Assembly: GCA_020628375.1 (NCBI GenBank)
Contig: JAHDFD010000001.1
Coordinates: 143,332 to 207,331 of the forward strand
DNA: 64,000 nucleotides
DNA from: Chitinophagales bacterium
GTDB taxonomy: Bacteria; Bacteroidota; Bacteroidia; Chitinophagales; UBA2359
Reading direction: 5' to 3'
Below, piece by piece: positions 42,946-53,247 of the stretch. A program made the position numbers and the translations under genes. The stretch's first letter is position 1. Every line of letters starts with the position of its first letter. Below the pieces are notes generated by a model. That model searched no databases. It was not told the origin of the DNA and saw only the letters and a program-made list of their open reading frames with translations.

Positions 42946-43803
42946 ATGCCTGACAATAAGGATAAGTCATCCCCAAAAGGTCATACAAATATTTACGATC
43001 GTATTTTCAGAGAAAATGCCGGAAAGATATTCATGCCTTTAATACAACAACAACTAAAGCTCGACATTAAGCAAGCTCAACCCATTACCGAAAAACTCAC
43101 TAAAACTATTGAACGAGAAACCGATTTTCTGTATAAACTGATTACGAATCAGAATGAATCATTAATTCTGCATATCGAATTTCAGAGCCATAGTGACAAA
43201 GAAATGGTTTATAGAATGGCTGAGTATCATGGTCTGATTTTACGAAAATATAAACTACCTATTAGACATGTGGTTGTGTATTTGGGAAAAGAAAAGGTTA
43301 ATATGTCATCCAAGCTCAAAAATACTGAAGCCTTTTCTAGTTTTGACCTGATAAGTTTGAATGAGTTAGATCCGGACTTATTTTTGAGTTCTCAGATACC
43401 AGAGCTCATTTTACTTGCACTTTTAGGAAATTACAAAAAAGAGGAAACTGAGTTAATTTTACAAAGAATTTTAAAGAACTTAAAATCAAAGGCTAATTCA
43501 GAAAACGACTTAAGGAAGTATTTAATTCAGCTTAGTTTTTTAGCCCGATTGAGAAAAGTACAAAAAGAAACCCTAAAAATTTTAGAAACCATGCCTATTA
43601 CTATTGATATAGAAACTGATGAGCTTTACCTTAAAGGAGTTGAGCAGGGAATTGAAATGGCAAATACTAAATATGAAAAGTATTTAGAAGGTTCTATTTC
43701 TAAGCTTAGAAATAGAAATTTATCAATTCAGGATATTGCTGATGTTTTGAGTATTTCTGTAGAGAAAGTTAAAAACATTTTGAAAGAGCTAGAAATTAAA
43801 TAA
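42946..43803 (+). CDS. Rpn-type PD-(D/E)XK nuclease family protein
   Basis: About 285 residues from MPDNKDKSS; an earlier ATG at 42880 lies inside the sucB terminator. The core YDRIFRENAGKIFMPLIQQQL, ETDFLYKLITNQNESLILHIEFQSHSDKEMVYRMAEYH and LPIRHVVVYLGKEKV gives the D...ExQ nuclease pattern of recombination-promoting (transposase_31-like) nucleases. The C-terminus GSISKLRNRNLSIQDIADVLSISVEKVKNILKELE is an HTH-like segment. Relatives are common, often in phase-variable or mobile families; a true transposase function is unproven. Confidence 0.82.
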   Translation: MPDNKDKSSPKGHTNIYDRIFRENAGKIFMPLIQQQLKLDIKQAQPITEKLTKTIERETDFLYKLITNQNESLILHIEFQSHSDKEMVYRMAEYHGLILRKYKLPIRHVVVYLGKEKVNMSSKLKNTEAFSSFDLISLNELDPDLFLSSQIPELILLALLGNYKKEETELILQRILKNLKSKANSENDLRKYLIQLSFLARLRKVQKETLKILETMPITIDIETDELYLKGVEQGIEMANTKYEKYLEGSISKLRNRNLSIQDIADVLSISVEKVKNILKELEIK

Positions 43804-43809
43804 GTCAAA

Positions 43810-44718
43810 TTGGGTTCAAAAAATCTTATTATACCTAATACTTTTCTGGTTGGTGCTCAAAAAGCAGGAACAACATCTCTGTACGACTGGCTTTCACAAC
43901 ACCCCCAGATTTATGCTCCGCTCGATGCAAAAGATATACACTTCTTTTCACATCCCAATTTTAAAAATAAAGCCTTAGAAAATCTGGCAGAATATTATAA
44001 TCAAAGTAACAATGAGGCGATCATTCTGCAAGGTGCTGTGAACTACTTGTTCTTTCAAGAAACCGCAGAGAAGATATATAAATACGCACCTGATGCTAAA
44101 ATCATCATATCATTAAGGCATCCTGTACAAAGAGCTATTTCGGCTTATCATTATTTTACAGAACTTGGCGCCGAAACACGATCTTTTGAAAAAGCTATTG
44201 CAGATGAGTTAGCAGGAAAGAATAAAACACATGAAGCGTTGGCAAACTTTACATATCTACAGCACAGTCTATATTTTGAACAAGTAAAATTGTTTATTGA
44301 TACTTTCGGTAAAAAGCAAGTACATATTATAATTTTTGAAGAACTAATGCAGCAAAAAGAAGAGCAAATACAAAAAGTATCTTCTTTTTTGGATGTAGAT
44401 ACCAATTTTATTCCGAAGTGGAAACATCAGAATAAGAGTGGAAATGCCAGATACCCTGTGCTGAATCGCCTTTTGGTTGCCAATAGTAATTTTAAACAAA
44501 ACCTGAAACAATTAATTCCTTACCATAAATTCGTTCCACTAAAATGGCGCATTAAATTTGTAGATTGGTTACGCAAAACAAATAAAAAAGCAATTGATAC
44601 GAATATTGAAAAACCCCAATTACCAGATCAACAAATTCAATTATTAAAAACTGATGTTGAATATTTGTCTGAGCTTTTAGGACGAAATTTATTTACTTTG
44701 TGGAATTTTAAAGATTAA
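43810..44718 (+). CDS. PAPS-dependent sulfotransferase
   Basis: 302 residues. The 5'-phosphosulfate loop is PNTFLVGAQKAGTTSLYDWLSQHP (about 9-32), and the 3'-phosphate site is IIISLRHPVQRAISAYHYF (about 98-116). The late WKHQNKSGNARYPVLNRLL fits carbohydrate sulfotransferases. It transfers sulfate from PAPS, probably to a glycan. The start is TTG. Two glycosyltransferase genes follow after 11 and 6 bases, so this looks like a short operon that makes a sulfated surface sugar. Confidence 0.9.
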   Translation: MGSKNLIIPNTFLVGAQKAGTTSLYDWLSQHPQIYAPLDAKDIHFFSHPNFKNKALENLAEYYNQSNNEAIILQGAVNYLFFQETAEKIYKYAPDAKIIISLRHPVQRAISAYHYFTELGAETRSFEKAIADELAGKNKTHEALANFTYLQHSLYFEQVKLFIDTFGKKQVHIIIFEELMQQKEEQIQKVSSFLDVDTNFIPKWKHQNKSGNARYPVLNRLLVANSNFKQNLKQLIPYHKFVPLKWRIKFVDWLRKTNKKAIDTNIEKPQLPDQQIQLLKTDVEYLSELLGRNLFTLWNFKD

Positions 44719-44729
44719 ATCTGCCATTA

Positions 44730-45803
44730 TTGAGTACCGGTTCAACAGATCAGAAAATTGGAGTATTACATGTAATTACCAGCTTAAGTTATGGTGGTGC
44801 TGAAAGAGTTGTATTTGATTTGATCAAATGGGGAGATCACAATAATTTTAAATTTCATTTAGTAAGCTTAGTTGATAAAAATGATCGACTTCCCGATTTT
44901 CAGGCAATAGGTATTGAGCCAATTCTTGCTAAGTTAAGAAAAACAAATACCTTAAAGTTGTTTTCGTTTCTGATTACATTAAAGAAATATATCAAGCAAA
45001 ACAATATCTCAGTTATTCACGCTCACATGTTCCACGGAGGGTTAATCGCTCAGCTATTAAGACTTATTTTACCAGATATTACAGTTGTATTCACTGCTCA
45101 TAGCATTACTTTTACCTCAAAATGGCGTGATAAGTTATTTAAATGGAGTAGTCCTTTGAGGACTGTGGACATTCGATTTTCTAAAAACATGAAGGCTCCC
45201 TTTCTCAAAAAAAAATCTGTTATCATCCCTAATGGTGTTGAAATTAAAAAGATTAACGAACTAAAAAAAAATTCAATATTTACTTTTATTTCTATTGCAG
45301 GTTTACGTCCCGTAAAAAACCATATACACTTAATAAGCTGTGCAAATTATTTACTTGAAGAAGGAATAAAAGACTTTGAAATATGGATCATTGGAAAAGG
45401 ATCAACTGAAACTATTCTAAAAAAAAGCATAAAAGAAAACAACTTAGAAGGTCATGTAATTCTAAAAGGATTTAAAAAAAATGTAGTTGAATTGGCAAGT
45501 CAGGCTCATTGCTTTGTTATGCCTTCATTGTGGGAAGGCTTTCCTATTTCTATCTTAGAAGCAGGATTGGCTGAATTACCAGTTTTAGCGACACCTGTAG
45601 GAAGTATTCCGGATATGCTGAATAATAATTGTGGTTATTTATCTACGACAAGTAATTTCGCAGAAAAAATGAAATTCATTATATTGAATTATCAGAAAGC
45701 TATAAAAAGAGGACTCAATCTAAAAAACAAGGTCATTCAACAATTTGATATAAAAGAAATTGTTAAACAACACGAAGATCTTTATAAAGAATATTATAAA
45801 TAA
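44730..45803 (+). CDS. GT4-family glycosyltransferase A
   Basis: 357 residues, GT-B fold. N-terminal VLHVITSLSYGGAERVVFDLIKWG and the C-terminal nucleotide-sugar site FVMPSLWEGFPISILEAGLAELPVLATPVGSIPDML (E-x7-E) are diagnostic of GT4. The middle IAGLRPVKNHIHLISCANYLLEEGIKDFEIWIIGKGSTE is also typical. TTG start. The donor sugar is unknown. It is a close paralogue of the next gene. Confidence 0.9.
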   Translation: MSTGSTDQKIGVLHVITSLSYGGAERVVFDLIKWGDHNNFKFHLVSLVDKNDRLPDFQAIGIEPILAKLRKTNTLKLFSFLITLKKYIKQNNISVIHAHMFHGGLIAQLLRLILPDITVVFTAHSITFTSKWRDKLFKWSSPLRTVDIRFSKNMKAPFLKKKSVIIPNGVEIKKINELKKNSIFTFISIAGLRPVKNHIHLISCANYLLEEGIKDFEIWIIGKGSTETILKKSIKENNLEGHVILKGFKKNVVELASQAHCFVMPSLWEGFPISILEAGLAELPVLATPVGSIPDMLNNNCGYLSTTSNFAEKMKFIILNYQKAIKRGLNLKNKVIQQFDIKEIVKQHEDLYKEYYK

Positions 45804-45809
45804 TAACGA

Positions 45810-46877
45810 ATGCAATTCTCAAAAAAGAAGTCGGTTCTTCAGATTATTACAGGGTTGAATTATGGTGGCGCTGAACAGGTTGTATTCGATATTGTAAGAT
45901 TTGGAGATAAATCTAAATATAACTACTATCTTATATCATTGTCAGGAGAAGTCGATCGAATTAAAGATTTTGAATCTGTTGGCATTACTCCAAATGTATT
46001 CAAGATCAATAAAAAAAATCCATTTTCATTTATTGATGCAATACGTAATATTAAAGCTTTTGTAAAGAAAAATGATATTGAGATCATTCATGCACACATG
46101 TTTCATGCCGGACTGGTAAGCTTGTTTATAAAGGCGCTGATACCTAAAATTAAATTGGCTTTCACTTCTCACAATGTAATGCTAGGTTCGAAATTCAGGA
46201 ATCTTATTATTCGGCTATCTAAAGACCTTAGAAATACCGACATTATCTTTTCTGAACTAATGAAAGCAGATTTCTATACTAAGCATATCGAAATCATTCC
46301 AAATGGAATAGAGATCGAGAACAAGCCTAAGGTGGAAAAAAATAAAATTTTTACTTACATTTCTATTGCTGGTTTACGCCCTGTTAAAAATCACATACAC
46401 CTTGTTAACTGTGCAAGTAAACTGATCGAAAAAGGAATAAAAGACTTTGAGATCTGGATCGTTGGAAAAGGAGAGACAGAGCAAGCATTAAAATTAGCTA
46501 TTCAACAAAATAAGCTTACAAAACATATAATTCTGAAAGGTTTCCAAAAAGATGTATTGACCTTTGCAGGCAAAGCACATTGTTTTGTCATGCCTTCTCA
46601 TTGGGAAGGGTTTCCAATTTCAATTTTAGAAGCTGGATTGGCAGAATTACCTGTTATTGCAACACCGGTTGGAAGCATTCCGGATATGCTTGCCGATGGA
46701 TGTGGTTACTTAGCGGAACCTGCTGAGTTTGCAGATACAATGATAGAAGTCAAACAAAACTATCAAGCTGCTCAAACGGCCGGAAAAAAACTCAGGAATA
46801 AAGTAATTGAGCAATATGATATCAACAAGGTTGTAGATCAGCATGAAGAACTCTACAACAAAATACTGAATACCTAA
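45810..46877 (+). CDS. GT4-family glycosyltransferase B
   Basis: 355 residues. VLQIITGLNYGGAEQVVFDIVRFGD, the Leu/Lys-rich middle, IAGLRPVKNHIHLVNCASKLIEKGIKDFEIWIVGKGETEQ and FVMPSHWEGFPISILEAGLAELPVIATPVGSIPDML align with the preceding gene nearly end to end, so the pair arose by tandem duplication. The two may add successive sugars. It overlaps the ABC-F stop by four bases, tail to tail. Confidence 0.9.
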   Translation: MQFSKKKSVLQIITGLNYGGAEQVVFDIVRFGDKSKYNYYLISLSGEVDRIKDFESVGITPNVFKINKKNPFSFIDAIRNIKAFVKKNDIEIIHAHMFHAGLVSLFIKALIPKIKLAFTSHNVMLGSKFRNLIIRLSKDLRNTDIIFSELMKADFYTKHIEIIPNGIEIENKPKVEKNKIFTYISIAGLRPVKNHIHLVNCASKLIEKGIKDFEIWIVGKGETEQALKLAIQQNKLTKHIILKGFQKDVLTFAGKAHCFVMPSHWEGFPISILEAGLAELPVIATPVGSIPDMLADGCGYLAEPAEFADTMIEVKQNYQAAQTAGKKLRNKVIEQYDINKVVDQHEELYNKILNT

Positions 46878-48766
46878 ACATACTCACTCAACTCTAACCA
46901 ACGATCTGTTTTCGTTTCAAGATTCACCAAAACAGTCGATAGCTCATTCGACCAGTCCATAATTTGTTGTGTGTCTCCACCATTACCCAATTTGGTTTCT
47001 AACTCAGCCTTCTGTTCTTCTAACTGTTCTATCTCGGTTTCTAAGCTTTCAAACTCCCGCTTTTCTTTATAAGAAAGCTTACGCTTTTCTGAAGTATCAC
47101 GCCAATCATTCGTTTTCTTTTCAGCAACCGCTTTTTGAGCTTCTGCTGCCGCCGCCTCAGCCTTTTTCTCTTTCGCTATCGCTAATCGGTAATCGGTATA
47201 ATTACCAGGAAAATCCCTTACTTTACCATTTCCTTCAAAAATAAATAAATGCTCAACCAACTTATCCATGAAATAACGGTCGTGTGTAACGATCAGCAAA
47301 CAACCACTAAAATCCAATAAAAAATCTTCTAATACATTCAGCGTCATCAGATCCAGATCGTTCGTTGGCTCATCGAGTATCAGAAAATTGGGGTTGCGCA
47401 TTAAAATGGTCAATAAATGCAAACGTCGTTTCTCACCTCCACTCAATACCGAAACATAATCAAAATGCCTCGATCTGGGAAAAAGAAAACGCTCCAATAA
47501 AGCAGCCGCAGTTAATTTCTGCCCTTTTTCCAATTGAATATATTCTGCAACATCACGAACCGTTTCAATAATTCGTTTAGCATCATTCAATGCAATGTCT
47601 TCCTGACGGTAATAGCCTATCTTAACCGTTTCTCCAATTACGATCTTTCCTGAACTAGGCTTCTCCTCACCCATTATCATTTTCAGGAAAGTTGTTTTTC
47701 CGGTTCCGTTTTCTCCAACAATTCCTACCCGTTCAAATCTTCGGAATTTATAAAAGAAATCTTCCATTATCTTAAAATCACCATACGATTTATTCACATA
47801 ATGAAATTCAAGGATCTTTGAACCTATACGCTCGGTTTTGATATTCAGGCTAACCGATTCTTCTCCTATTTTCTGATGCGCTTTTTTCTTTACATCATAA
47901 AACGAATCGATACGTGACTTTGCTTTCGTAGTACGGGCTTTCGGCTGTCGGCGCATCCATTCCAATTCTCGTTTGTATAATTTTTGAGCATTGTCCAGAT
48001 TAGCACGCATATTCAAATGACGTTCTGCCTTCTTCTCTAAATAATAAGCATAATTACCTTTGTATTTGAAAGACTGTCCTCTTTCTATTTCAATTATTTC
48101 ATTGGTAATTTTATCAATAAAATAACGATCGTGAGACACTAGTAAAATTGCTGACTTTGTTTTCGCCAGATATTGTTCCAACCACTCGATCATTCCAATA
48201 TCGAGGTGGTTCGTTGGCTCATCCAAAATCATTAAGTCAGGCTGCTGAACTAGAATTGCTGCTAATGAAATTCTCTTTTTTTGCCCACCCGACAACTGAC
48301 TCACCGGCTGTTGAAGTTTATTTATTTTCAGCTTGAATAGGATTTCCTTCATCTTTACCTCATAATCCCAGGCACCCTGAAGATCCATTTGCTGCATCAA
48401 TTTTTGCAATTCTTCTGTAAGCGCATCACTCGGATTCAGTTCTTGTTCTAACAAACAAGTTTCATAAGCTTTTATCAATTGAAGAATAGGATTATCGGTC
48501 TGAAAAATGGCTTCCAGTACTGTTGCATTCTCCGGCAGATCGGTCATTTGCTCCAGATAACCAATGGTAATATTAGGGTGAGTTTCCAATCTGCCCGAAT
48601 CAGGTACATCTATACCTGCAATACAACGCAACAAAGTCGTTTTACCTGTTCCGTTCCTTGCGATCAAAGCTACTTTTTGACCTTTATTAATGCTAATGTC
48701 AATATTTTCAAAAAGCTGCTTTTCAGCATACATCTTTGAAAGTCCTTCTGCGAAAATGTAATTCAT
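46874..48766 (-). CDS. ABC-F ATPase (Uup-like)
   Basis: About 630 residues from MNYIFAEGLSKMYAEKQLF; the frame is open 39 bases further. Two ABC domains: Walker A ARNGTGKTT and GENGTGKTT, signatures LSGGQKKR and LSGGEKRR, Walker B MILDEPTNHLD and LILDEPTNDLD. A linker with RQPKARTTKAKSRIDSFYDVKKK lies between, and a C-terminal coiled coil (YKEKREFESLETEIEQLEEQKAELETKLG) marks the Uup branch. No membrane segments; ABC-F proteins act on ribosomes or, for Uup, in DNA repair and transposon excision control. Confidence 0.95.
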   Translation of the reverse strand: MNYIFAEGLSKMYAEKQLFENIDISINKGQKVALIARNGTGKTTLLRCIAGIDVPDSGRLETHPNITIGYLEQMTDLPENATVLEAIFQTDNPILQLIKAYETCLLEQELNPSDALTEELQKLMQQMDLQGAWDYEVKMKEILFKLKINKLQQPVSQLSGGQKKRISLAAILVQQPDLMILDEPTNHLDIGMIEWLEQYLAKTKSAILLVSHDRYFIDKITNEIIEIERGQSFKYKGNYAYYLEKKAERHLNMRANLDNAQKLYKRELEWMRRQPKARTTKAKSRIDSFYDVKKKAHQKIGEESVSLNIKTERIGSKILEFHYVNKSYGDFKIMEDFFYKFRRFERVGIVGENGTGKTTFLKMIMGEEKPSSGKIVIGETVKIGYYRQEDIALNDAKRIIETVRDVAEYIQLEKGQKLTAAALLERFLFPRSRHFDYVSVLSGGEKRRLHLLTILMRNPNFLILDEPTNDLDLMTLNVLEDFLLDFSGCLLIVTHDRYFMDKLVEHLFIFEGNGKVRDFPGNYTDYRLAIAKEKKAEAAAAEAQKAVAEKKTNDWRDTSEKRKLSYKEKREFESLETEIEQLEEQKAELETKLGNGGDTQQIMDWSNELSTVLVNLETKTDRWLELSEYV

Positions 48767-48896
48767 TGTATATTCAATTGCCAATCGATCGTTGTAATTC
48801 AACAATTACTTCCACCAATCACTCACAAAGATGCATCAAGTCTTTTACTTTTGAAAAACAAAGAATTTCAACACATTTGTTAAGGCTTCAATTTTT

Positions 48897-50003
48897 ATGA
48901 ATATATTACATCTTTCAACACCAAATACATGGCGTGGTGGCGAACAACAGGTTTATTGGTTGTTTGAAGGAATTGAAGCTCAGAAAACGCACGATCAGGT
49001 ATTGGTATCCCCTGAAAACAGCGAATTATTAAAAAAAAGCAATGCTAAAAAATGGAATACGATCGCTTTGAAAAACAGTCATCATTTCAATCCATTTTCT
49101 ATAAGAACATTAGTAAAGATTTGTCGTTCAAATAAGATCGACCTACTACACCTCCACGATGCTCACGCTTTGAACATGGGTATTTTAGCCAATACTCTTT
49201 TTGGTTTACAACGCCCGCTCGTTTTCACTAGAAGGGTCGATTTTCCTTTGAAAAAAAATTGGTTCACCCGTTTTAAATACAATCATTCTTCTCTCAAAAA
49301 GATAATTTGTGTTTCTTCAACCATAAAGGACATTATCAAAAATGATATAAAAGAATTAAACAAAATTACATCTGTACACAGTGGTGTTGACATACATCGC
49401 TTTCCTTCAAAGCAAGAGGCGATCGAAGCATACAATTTCAAAAAAGCTTTAAAATTAACGTCCGATACGATATTGATCGGCAATGCTTCAGCTCTTTCAG
49501 ATCACAAAGACCTTATAACGTTTGTTAAAGTTGCCGACCATCTGCTGAAACAAACAGATATTCCCGTTCATTTTGTTATTATGGGCGAAGGAAAAGAACG
49601 ATCGGCTATTGAACATCAAATTCATTCCATGAATTTAAAAAAATACATTACCCTTACTGGTTTCAGGAATGATATAAACATAGTATTACCACAATTGGAT
49701 ATTTTTTTAATGACTTCTGTTGAAGAAGGTTTAGGAACTACTGTTTTAGATGCGATGGCTGCGGGAGTACCGGTAGTTTCTACAAATGCCGGTGGATTAA
49801 AAGAATCTGTTATTCATGAAAAAACAGGTTTATTGACCAATGTAAAAGATGTTGAGCTATTGAGTGCGCATTTGTTAAAACTAATGACCAATAAAGCCTA
49901 TGCCGAAAAAATAAGCACGAATGCAAAAAAAAATGTAACACAGAACTTTTCTAAACAAAACATGGTTGAAGGTGTGCTTAAGGTTTACGATTCTATTCTT
50001 TAA
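48897..50003 (+). CDS. GT4-family glycosyltransferase C
   Basis: 368 residues. N-terminal ILHLSTPNTWRGGEQQVYWLFEGIE and C-terminal IFLMTSVEEGLGTTVLDAMAAGVPVVSTNAGGLKESV give a GT-B fold of the GT4 type. The middle VFTRRVDFPLKKNWFTRFKYNHSSLKKIICVSS is usual for lipopolysaccharide-type transferases. It is not a close relative of the pair at 44730-46877. Donor and acceptor unknown. Confidence 0.9.
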   Translation: MNILHLSTPNTWRGGEQQVYWLFEGIEAQKTHDQVLVSPENSELLKKSNAKKWNTIALKNSHHFNPFSIRTLVKICRSNKIDLLHLHDAHALNMGILANTLFGLQRPLVFTRRVDFPLKKNWFTRFKYNHSSLKKIICVSSTIKDIIKNDIKELNKITSVHSGVDIHRFPSKQEAIEAYNFKKALKLTSDTILIGNASALSDHKDLITFVKVADHLLKQTDIPVHFVIMGEGKERSAIEHQIHSMNLKKYITLTGFRNDINIVLPQLDIFLMTSVEEGLGTTVLDAMAAGVPVVSTNAGGLKESVIHEKTGLLTNVKDVELLSAHLLKLMTNKAYAEKISTNAKKNVTQNFSKQNMVEGVLKVYDSIL

Positions 50004-50079
50004 AATTAAAAAATCATAAAAAGAATCAAGTTCTAAAATAATTGGGAACAAAATAGATTCGTTAAACGTATTGTTGAAC

Positions 50080-50087
50080 TAACTTTG
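50080..50087 (+). promoter_or_regulatory. -7 box (TAACTTTG) before rsfS
   Basis: Exact TAnnTTTG match with a TTCG about 18 bases upstream, 23 bases before the TTG start. Confidence 0.5.
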
Positions 50088-50109
50088 TATGTTTACTAAA
50101 TACTGACAT

Positions 50110-50511
50110 TTGAGTACAAATACAGAAACAAAAAGAAATATAACATCTACGCAAGAATTTGCTCATTTTTTAGTAGATGCTGTTTTAGATAAAAAAGCTC
50201 AGGAAGTAACCTTACTTGATCTGAGAGGATTAGATGAAGCCATTTGTGATTTTTTCCTTATTTGTGAAGGTGGTTCACCAACACAGGTAAAAGCAATTGC
50301 CGATAATGTACAATATCGTTGTAAGCACGAATTGGATCAATTTGCTTCAAGTGTGGAAGGAACTAGTATAGCTGAATGGGTGTTATTAGATTACTTCGAT
50401 GTGGTTATACATGTTTTCTTAAATGAAAAGAGGGCTTTTTATCAATTAGAAGATTTGTGGAGCGATGCTAAACAAACCCGCTTTGATGAAAAAGGAGAGA
50501 TTGTTGAATAA
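50110..50511 (+). CDS. rsfS: Ribosomal silencing factor RsfS
   Basis: 133 residues covering the whole Oligomerization/RsfS domain: VLDKKAQEVTLLDLRGLDEAICDFFLICEGGSPTQVKAIADNVQYRC, then WVLLDYFDVVIHVFLNEKRAFYQLEDLWSDA. It binds ribosomal protein L14 and blocks subunit joining in slow growth. TTG start. It precedes ftsH by 45 bases, an arrangement that is common in this phylum. Confidence 0.94.
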   Translation: MSTNTETKRNITSTQEFAHFLVDAVLDKKAQEVTLLDLRGLDEAICDFFLICEGGSPTQVKAIADNVQYRCKHELDQFASSVEGTSIAEWVLLDYFDVVIHVFLNEKRAFYQLEDLWSDAKQTRFDEKGEIVE

Positions 50512-50556
50512 ACTTATTCAATGATTAATAGTTTATTTATAAAATTGAATTGAAAG

Positions 50557-52506
50557 ATGTCGGATACATCCAATAATAATAATCAAAAAGAAAATAAGAA
50601 TAAGAAATTCAATATTTATTGGATTTATGGTATTCTGCTCATAGCTATTTTGCTATTCCCGCTATTACCGATCAACTCACCAGCTGAAGAAATCGGTAAA
50701 GAAAAATTCTTTACTGAGCTTTTACCTTCCGAAGATATTGATAAAGTTGTAGTAATCAATAAAGAAGAAGTAGAAGTTTATCTTACCAAAAATGCAATGG
50801 AAAAAGAGGAGCACAAAGAAGCGGTAAAAAATAAAGGCATTGGTGCCTTAGGTGTTTCCGGTCCTCAATATACTTTCACTATTGGTTCGGTAGATGTATT
50901 CGAAGAACGAATGAAAGATGCCCAAAAAGACAAAGAAGCAGCACTTTATCCAACTTATGATGTACGTACAAACTGGCAGGGTGCTTTCTTGAGTTACCTT
51001 TTGCCATTTGCACTTATCATTGGTATTTGGGTATTTATCATGCGTCGTGTGAGCGGTGGCATGGGTGGCGGTGGCGGTCAGATTTTCAATATAGGAAAAT
51101 CGAAAGCTACCCTTTTCGATAAAGATACTAAGGTTACGACAACTTTTAAAGATGTAGCAGGTCTGGATGAAGCCAAGGAAGAAGTAATGGAAATTGTTGA
51201 CTTCCTGAAAAATCCTAGCAAATACACCAACTTAGGTGGAAAAATACCAAAAGGTGCTTTATTAGTGGGCCCTCCGGGAACAGGTAAAACGCTTATTGCC
51301 AAAGCAATGGCAGGTGAAGCTCAAGTTCCTTTCTTCAGTATTTCGGGTTCCGATTTTGTTGAAATGTTCGTAGGTGTGGGAGCTTCTCGTGTTCGCGATC
51401 TTTTCAAACAAGCACGTGAAAAAGCTCCATGTATCATTTTCATCGATGAGATCGATGCTATTGGTCGTGCGCGTGGAAGAAACGTAATGCAGGGAAATGA
51501 TGAAAGGGAAAACACCCTGAATCAATTACTTGTTGAAATGGACGGTTTCGGTGGCGATAAAGGAATTATTCTTCTTGCTGCAACCAACCGACCGGATGTA
51601 CTAGATTCAGCACTATTGCGTCCGGGGCGTTTTGATCGCCAGATCGGTATTGATAAGCCCGACGCTAAAGGTCGTAAAATGATATTTGAAGTGCATTCGG
51701 CACCGTTGAAAGTAAGCGAAACGCTAGACCTTGAAAAATTAGCAGCACAAACACCTGGTTTTGTAGGAGCTGATATTGCCAATGTATGCAATGAAGCTGC
51801 CTTAATTGCTGCACGTAAAGGTAAAACTGCCATCGACATGAGCGACTTTCAGGATGCGATTGATAGAAATATCGGTGGACTTGAGCGTAAGAGTAGAATA
51901 ATTTCTCCTGAAGAACGAGAAATCATTGCTTATCATGAAGCCGGGCATGCTGTTTGCGGTTGGTTCCTCGAACATGCACATCCTTTGTTAAAGGTTACGA
52001 TCGTTCCGCGTGGTGTAGCAGCATTGGGTTATGCTCAATATATTCCGAAAGAACAGTTCCTTTACAGAACCGGACAATTGATCGATCAAATGTGTATGAC
52101 CCTTGGTGGTCGTGTGGCAGAAGATATTATCTTCGGAAAAATCTCAACCGGAGCACAAAACGATCTGGAACGTATCACGCAAATGGCTTATGCTATGGTT
52201 ACGCTTTATGGTATGAATGAAAAGGTTGGTAATGTTTCTTTTAATGAACAAAGCGATCCTTATGGAATTAGCAAACCTTATTCTGACGAAACAGCCAGAT
52301 TAATCGACGAAGAAGTACGTGGCATGATAAAAAATGCTTACGAACGTACCAAAACCTTGTTGACAGAAAAGCGTCAGGAATTAGAAATTATCGCTAAAGA
52401 ATTGCTGAACAAAGAAATTCTTTTTAAAGCAGATTTAGAAGTACTGATCGGTAAACGCCCTTTCGATATAGAAGATGCGGAAGTCGTTCCGGTTGTAAGT
52501 TCTTAG
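50557..52506 (+). CDS. ftsH: ATP-dependent zinc metalloprotease FtsH
   Basis: 649 residues. Two N-terminal membrane helices (about 23-41 and 145-165) flank a periplasmic domain. The AAA domain has Walker [10 protein letters not shown], Walker [12 protein letters not shown] and the [24 protein letters not shown]. The zinc site is [11 protein letters not shown] with a later Asp in AQNDLERIT. It degrades membrane and short-lived soluble proteins. Confidence 0.98.
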   Translation: MSDTSNNNNQKENKNKKFNIYWIYGILLIAILLFPLLPINSPAEEIGKEKFFTELLPSEDIDKVVVINKEEVEVYLTKNAMEKEEHKEAVKNKGIGALGVSGPQYTFTIGSVDVFEERMKDAQKDKEAALYPTYDVRTNWQGAFLSYLLPFALIIGIWVFIMRRVSGGMGGGGGQIFNIGKSKATLFDKDTKVTTTFKDVAGLDEAKEEVMEIVDFLKNPSKYTNLGGKIPKGALLVGPPGTGKTLIAKAMAGEAQVPFFSISGSDFVEMFVGVGASRVRDLFKQAREKAPCIIFIDEIDAIGRARGRNVMQGNDERENTLNQLLVEMDGFGGDKGIILLAATNRPDVLDSALLRPGRFDRQIGIDKPDAKGRKMIFEVHSAPLKVSETLDLEKLAAQTPGFVGADIANVCNEAALIAARKGKTAIDMSDFQDAIDRNIGGLERKSRIISPEEREIIAYHEAGHAVCGWFLEHAHPLLKVTIVPRGVAALGYAQYIPKEQFLYRTGQLIDQMCMTLGGRVAEDIIFGKISTGAQNDLERITQMAYAMVTLYGMNEKVGNVSFNEQSDPYGISKPYSDETARLIDEEVRGMIKNAYERTKTLLTEKRQELEIIAKELLNKEILFKADLEVLIGKRPFDIEDAEVVPVVSS

Positions 52507-52552
52507 AACCGAATATACTCTACCCTATAATTTTCGGATTATCATTTCACGT

Positions 52553-52580
52553 CCCCTTCTTTATTAAACTGAAGAAGGGG
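52553..52580 (+). terminator. Terminator-like hairpin after ftsH
   Basis: CCCCTTCTT / AAGAAGGGG with a 10-base loop, 47 bases past the stop. No T run follows, so it may be a weak or Rho-linked end. Confidence 0.5.
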
Positions 52581-52738
52581 ATTCTCATTTGTTGTGTATA
52601 ACTTCTACATCACCATATTGCCACACTATCTTAAATTTCCGCATTTTTAATTAACTTCACGATTTATTTTGCTCATAAGTACCTGAACAAAATTATTCGA
52701 CACATTTTATGAACATGTACTTAGCTAAAATCAGTACT

Positions 52739-53179
52739 ATGAAAAATCTTTTGCTTTCTCTTCTGTTTTGTTTGATCTGTGGTTTAGTTGCCTGTAATTC
52801 CGGTGGTGAAGGAAATGCTGCCGATGGTTCTTCTGCAAGTGGAAAAAGTTTGTTGAGTCCCAAACAATTCCAGGCTAAAATAGATGAACTTGACAATGAG
52901 TTATTGATCGATCTTCGTTCTCATGCTGAACTTCACAGTATTGGACCAATTGCACGTGCAATCAACCTAGATTTCAATGCTGGTAGATTTGAGCAAATGA
53001 TGGGGCGTTTTAAGAAAGAACAACCTATTATGGTTTATTGCGCTTCGGGTGGCAGAAGTGCCAAAGCTACGAATATGCTTAAAGAAGCCGGATTCGATGT
53101 TTATGACCTTGATTCTGGTATAGAAGGTTGGCAGGCTGCCGGACTTCCGATTCAGGCTCATAGTCATCATCACCATTAA
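52739..53179 (+). CDS. Rhodanese-domain lipoprotein
   Basis: About 146 residues from MKNLLLSLLF, a clean lipoprotein signal (LVACNSGG); the frame is open 30 bases upstream. A rhodanese domain follows, with ELLIDLRSHAEL and the active-site loop MVYCASGGRSAKATNML (Cys nucleophile), then GIEGWQAAGLPI. It probably moves sulfur in the periplasm. The protein ends in HSHHHH, a natural His tail that may bind metal. Confidence 0.88.
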   Translation: MKNLLLSLLFCLICGLVACNSGGEGNAADGSSASGKSLLSPKQFQAKIDELDNELLIDLRSHAELHSIGPIARAINLDFNAGRFEQMMGRFKKEQPIMVYCASGGRSAKATNMLKEAGFDVYDLDSGIEGWQAAGLPIQAHSHHHH

Positions 53180-53188
53180 TTTATAGTT

Positions 53189-53234
53189 GATGAGTGATGA
53201 ATGATGAGTGATAAGTGATAAGTGATAAGTGATA
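53189..53234. repeat. Short tandem repeat (AGTGATA units)
   Basis: Four perfect 7-base units AGTGATA at 53207-53234 preceded by degenerate GATGAGTGATGAAT units. It lies between the rhodanese gene and the convergent propeller gene. Confidence 0.75.
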
Positions 53235-53247
53235 TTCGGTTAGTGAT

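Noticed and set aside
42946-43803. Rpn-type gene as evidence of an insertion sequence
   Set aside because: No terminal inverted repeats or target duplication flank it; the family is often stand-alone.
52739-53179. HSHHHH end of the rhodanese as a cloning tag
   Set aside because: The tail is encoded by mixed His codons followed by native intergenic repeats; no vector sequence is present.
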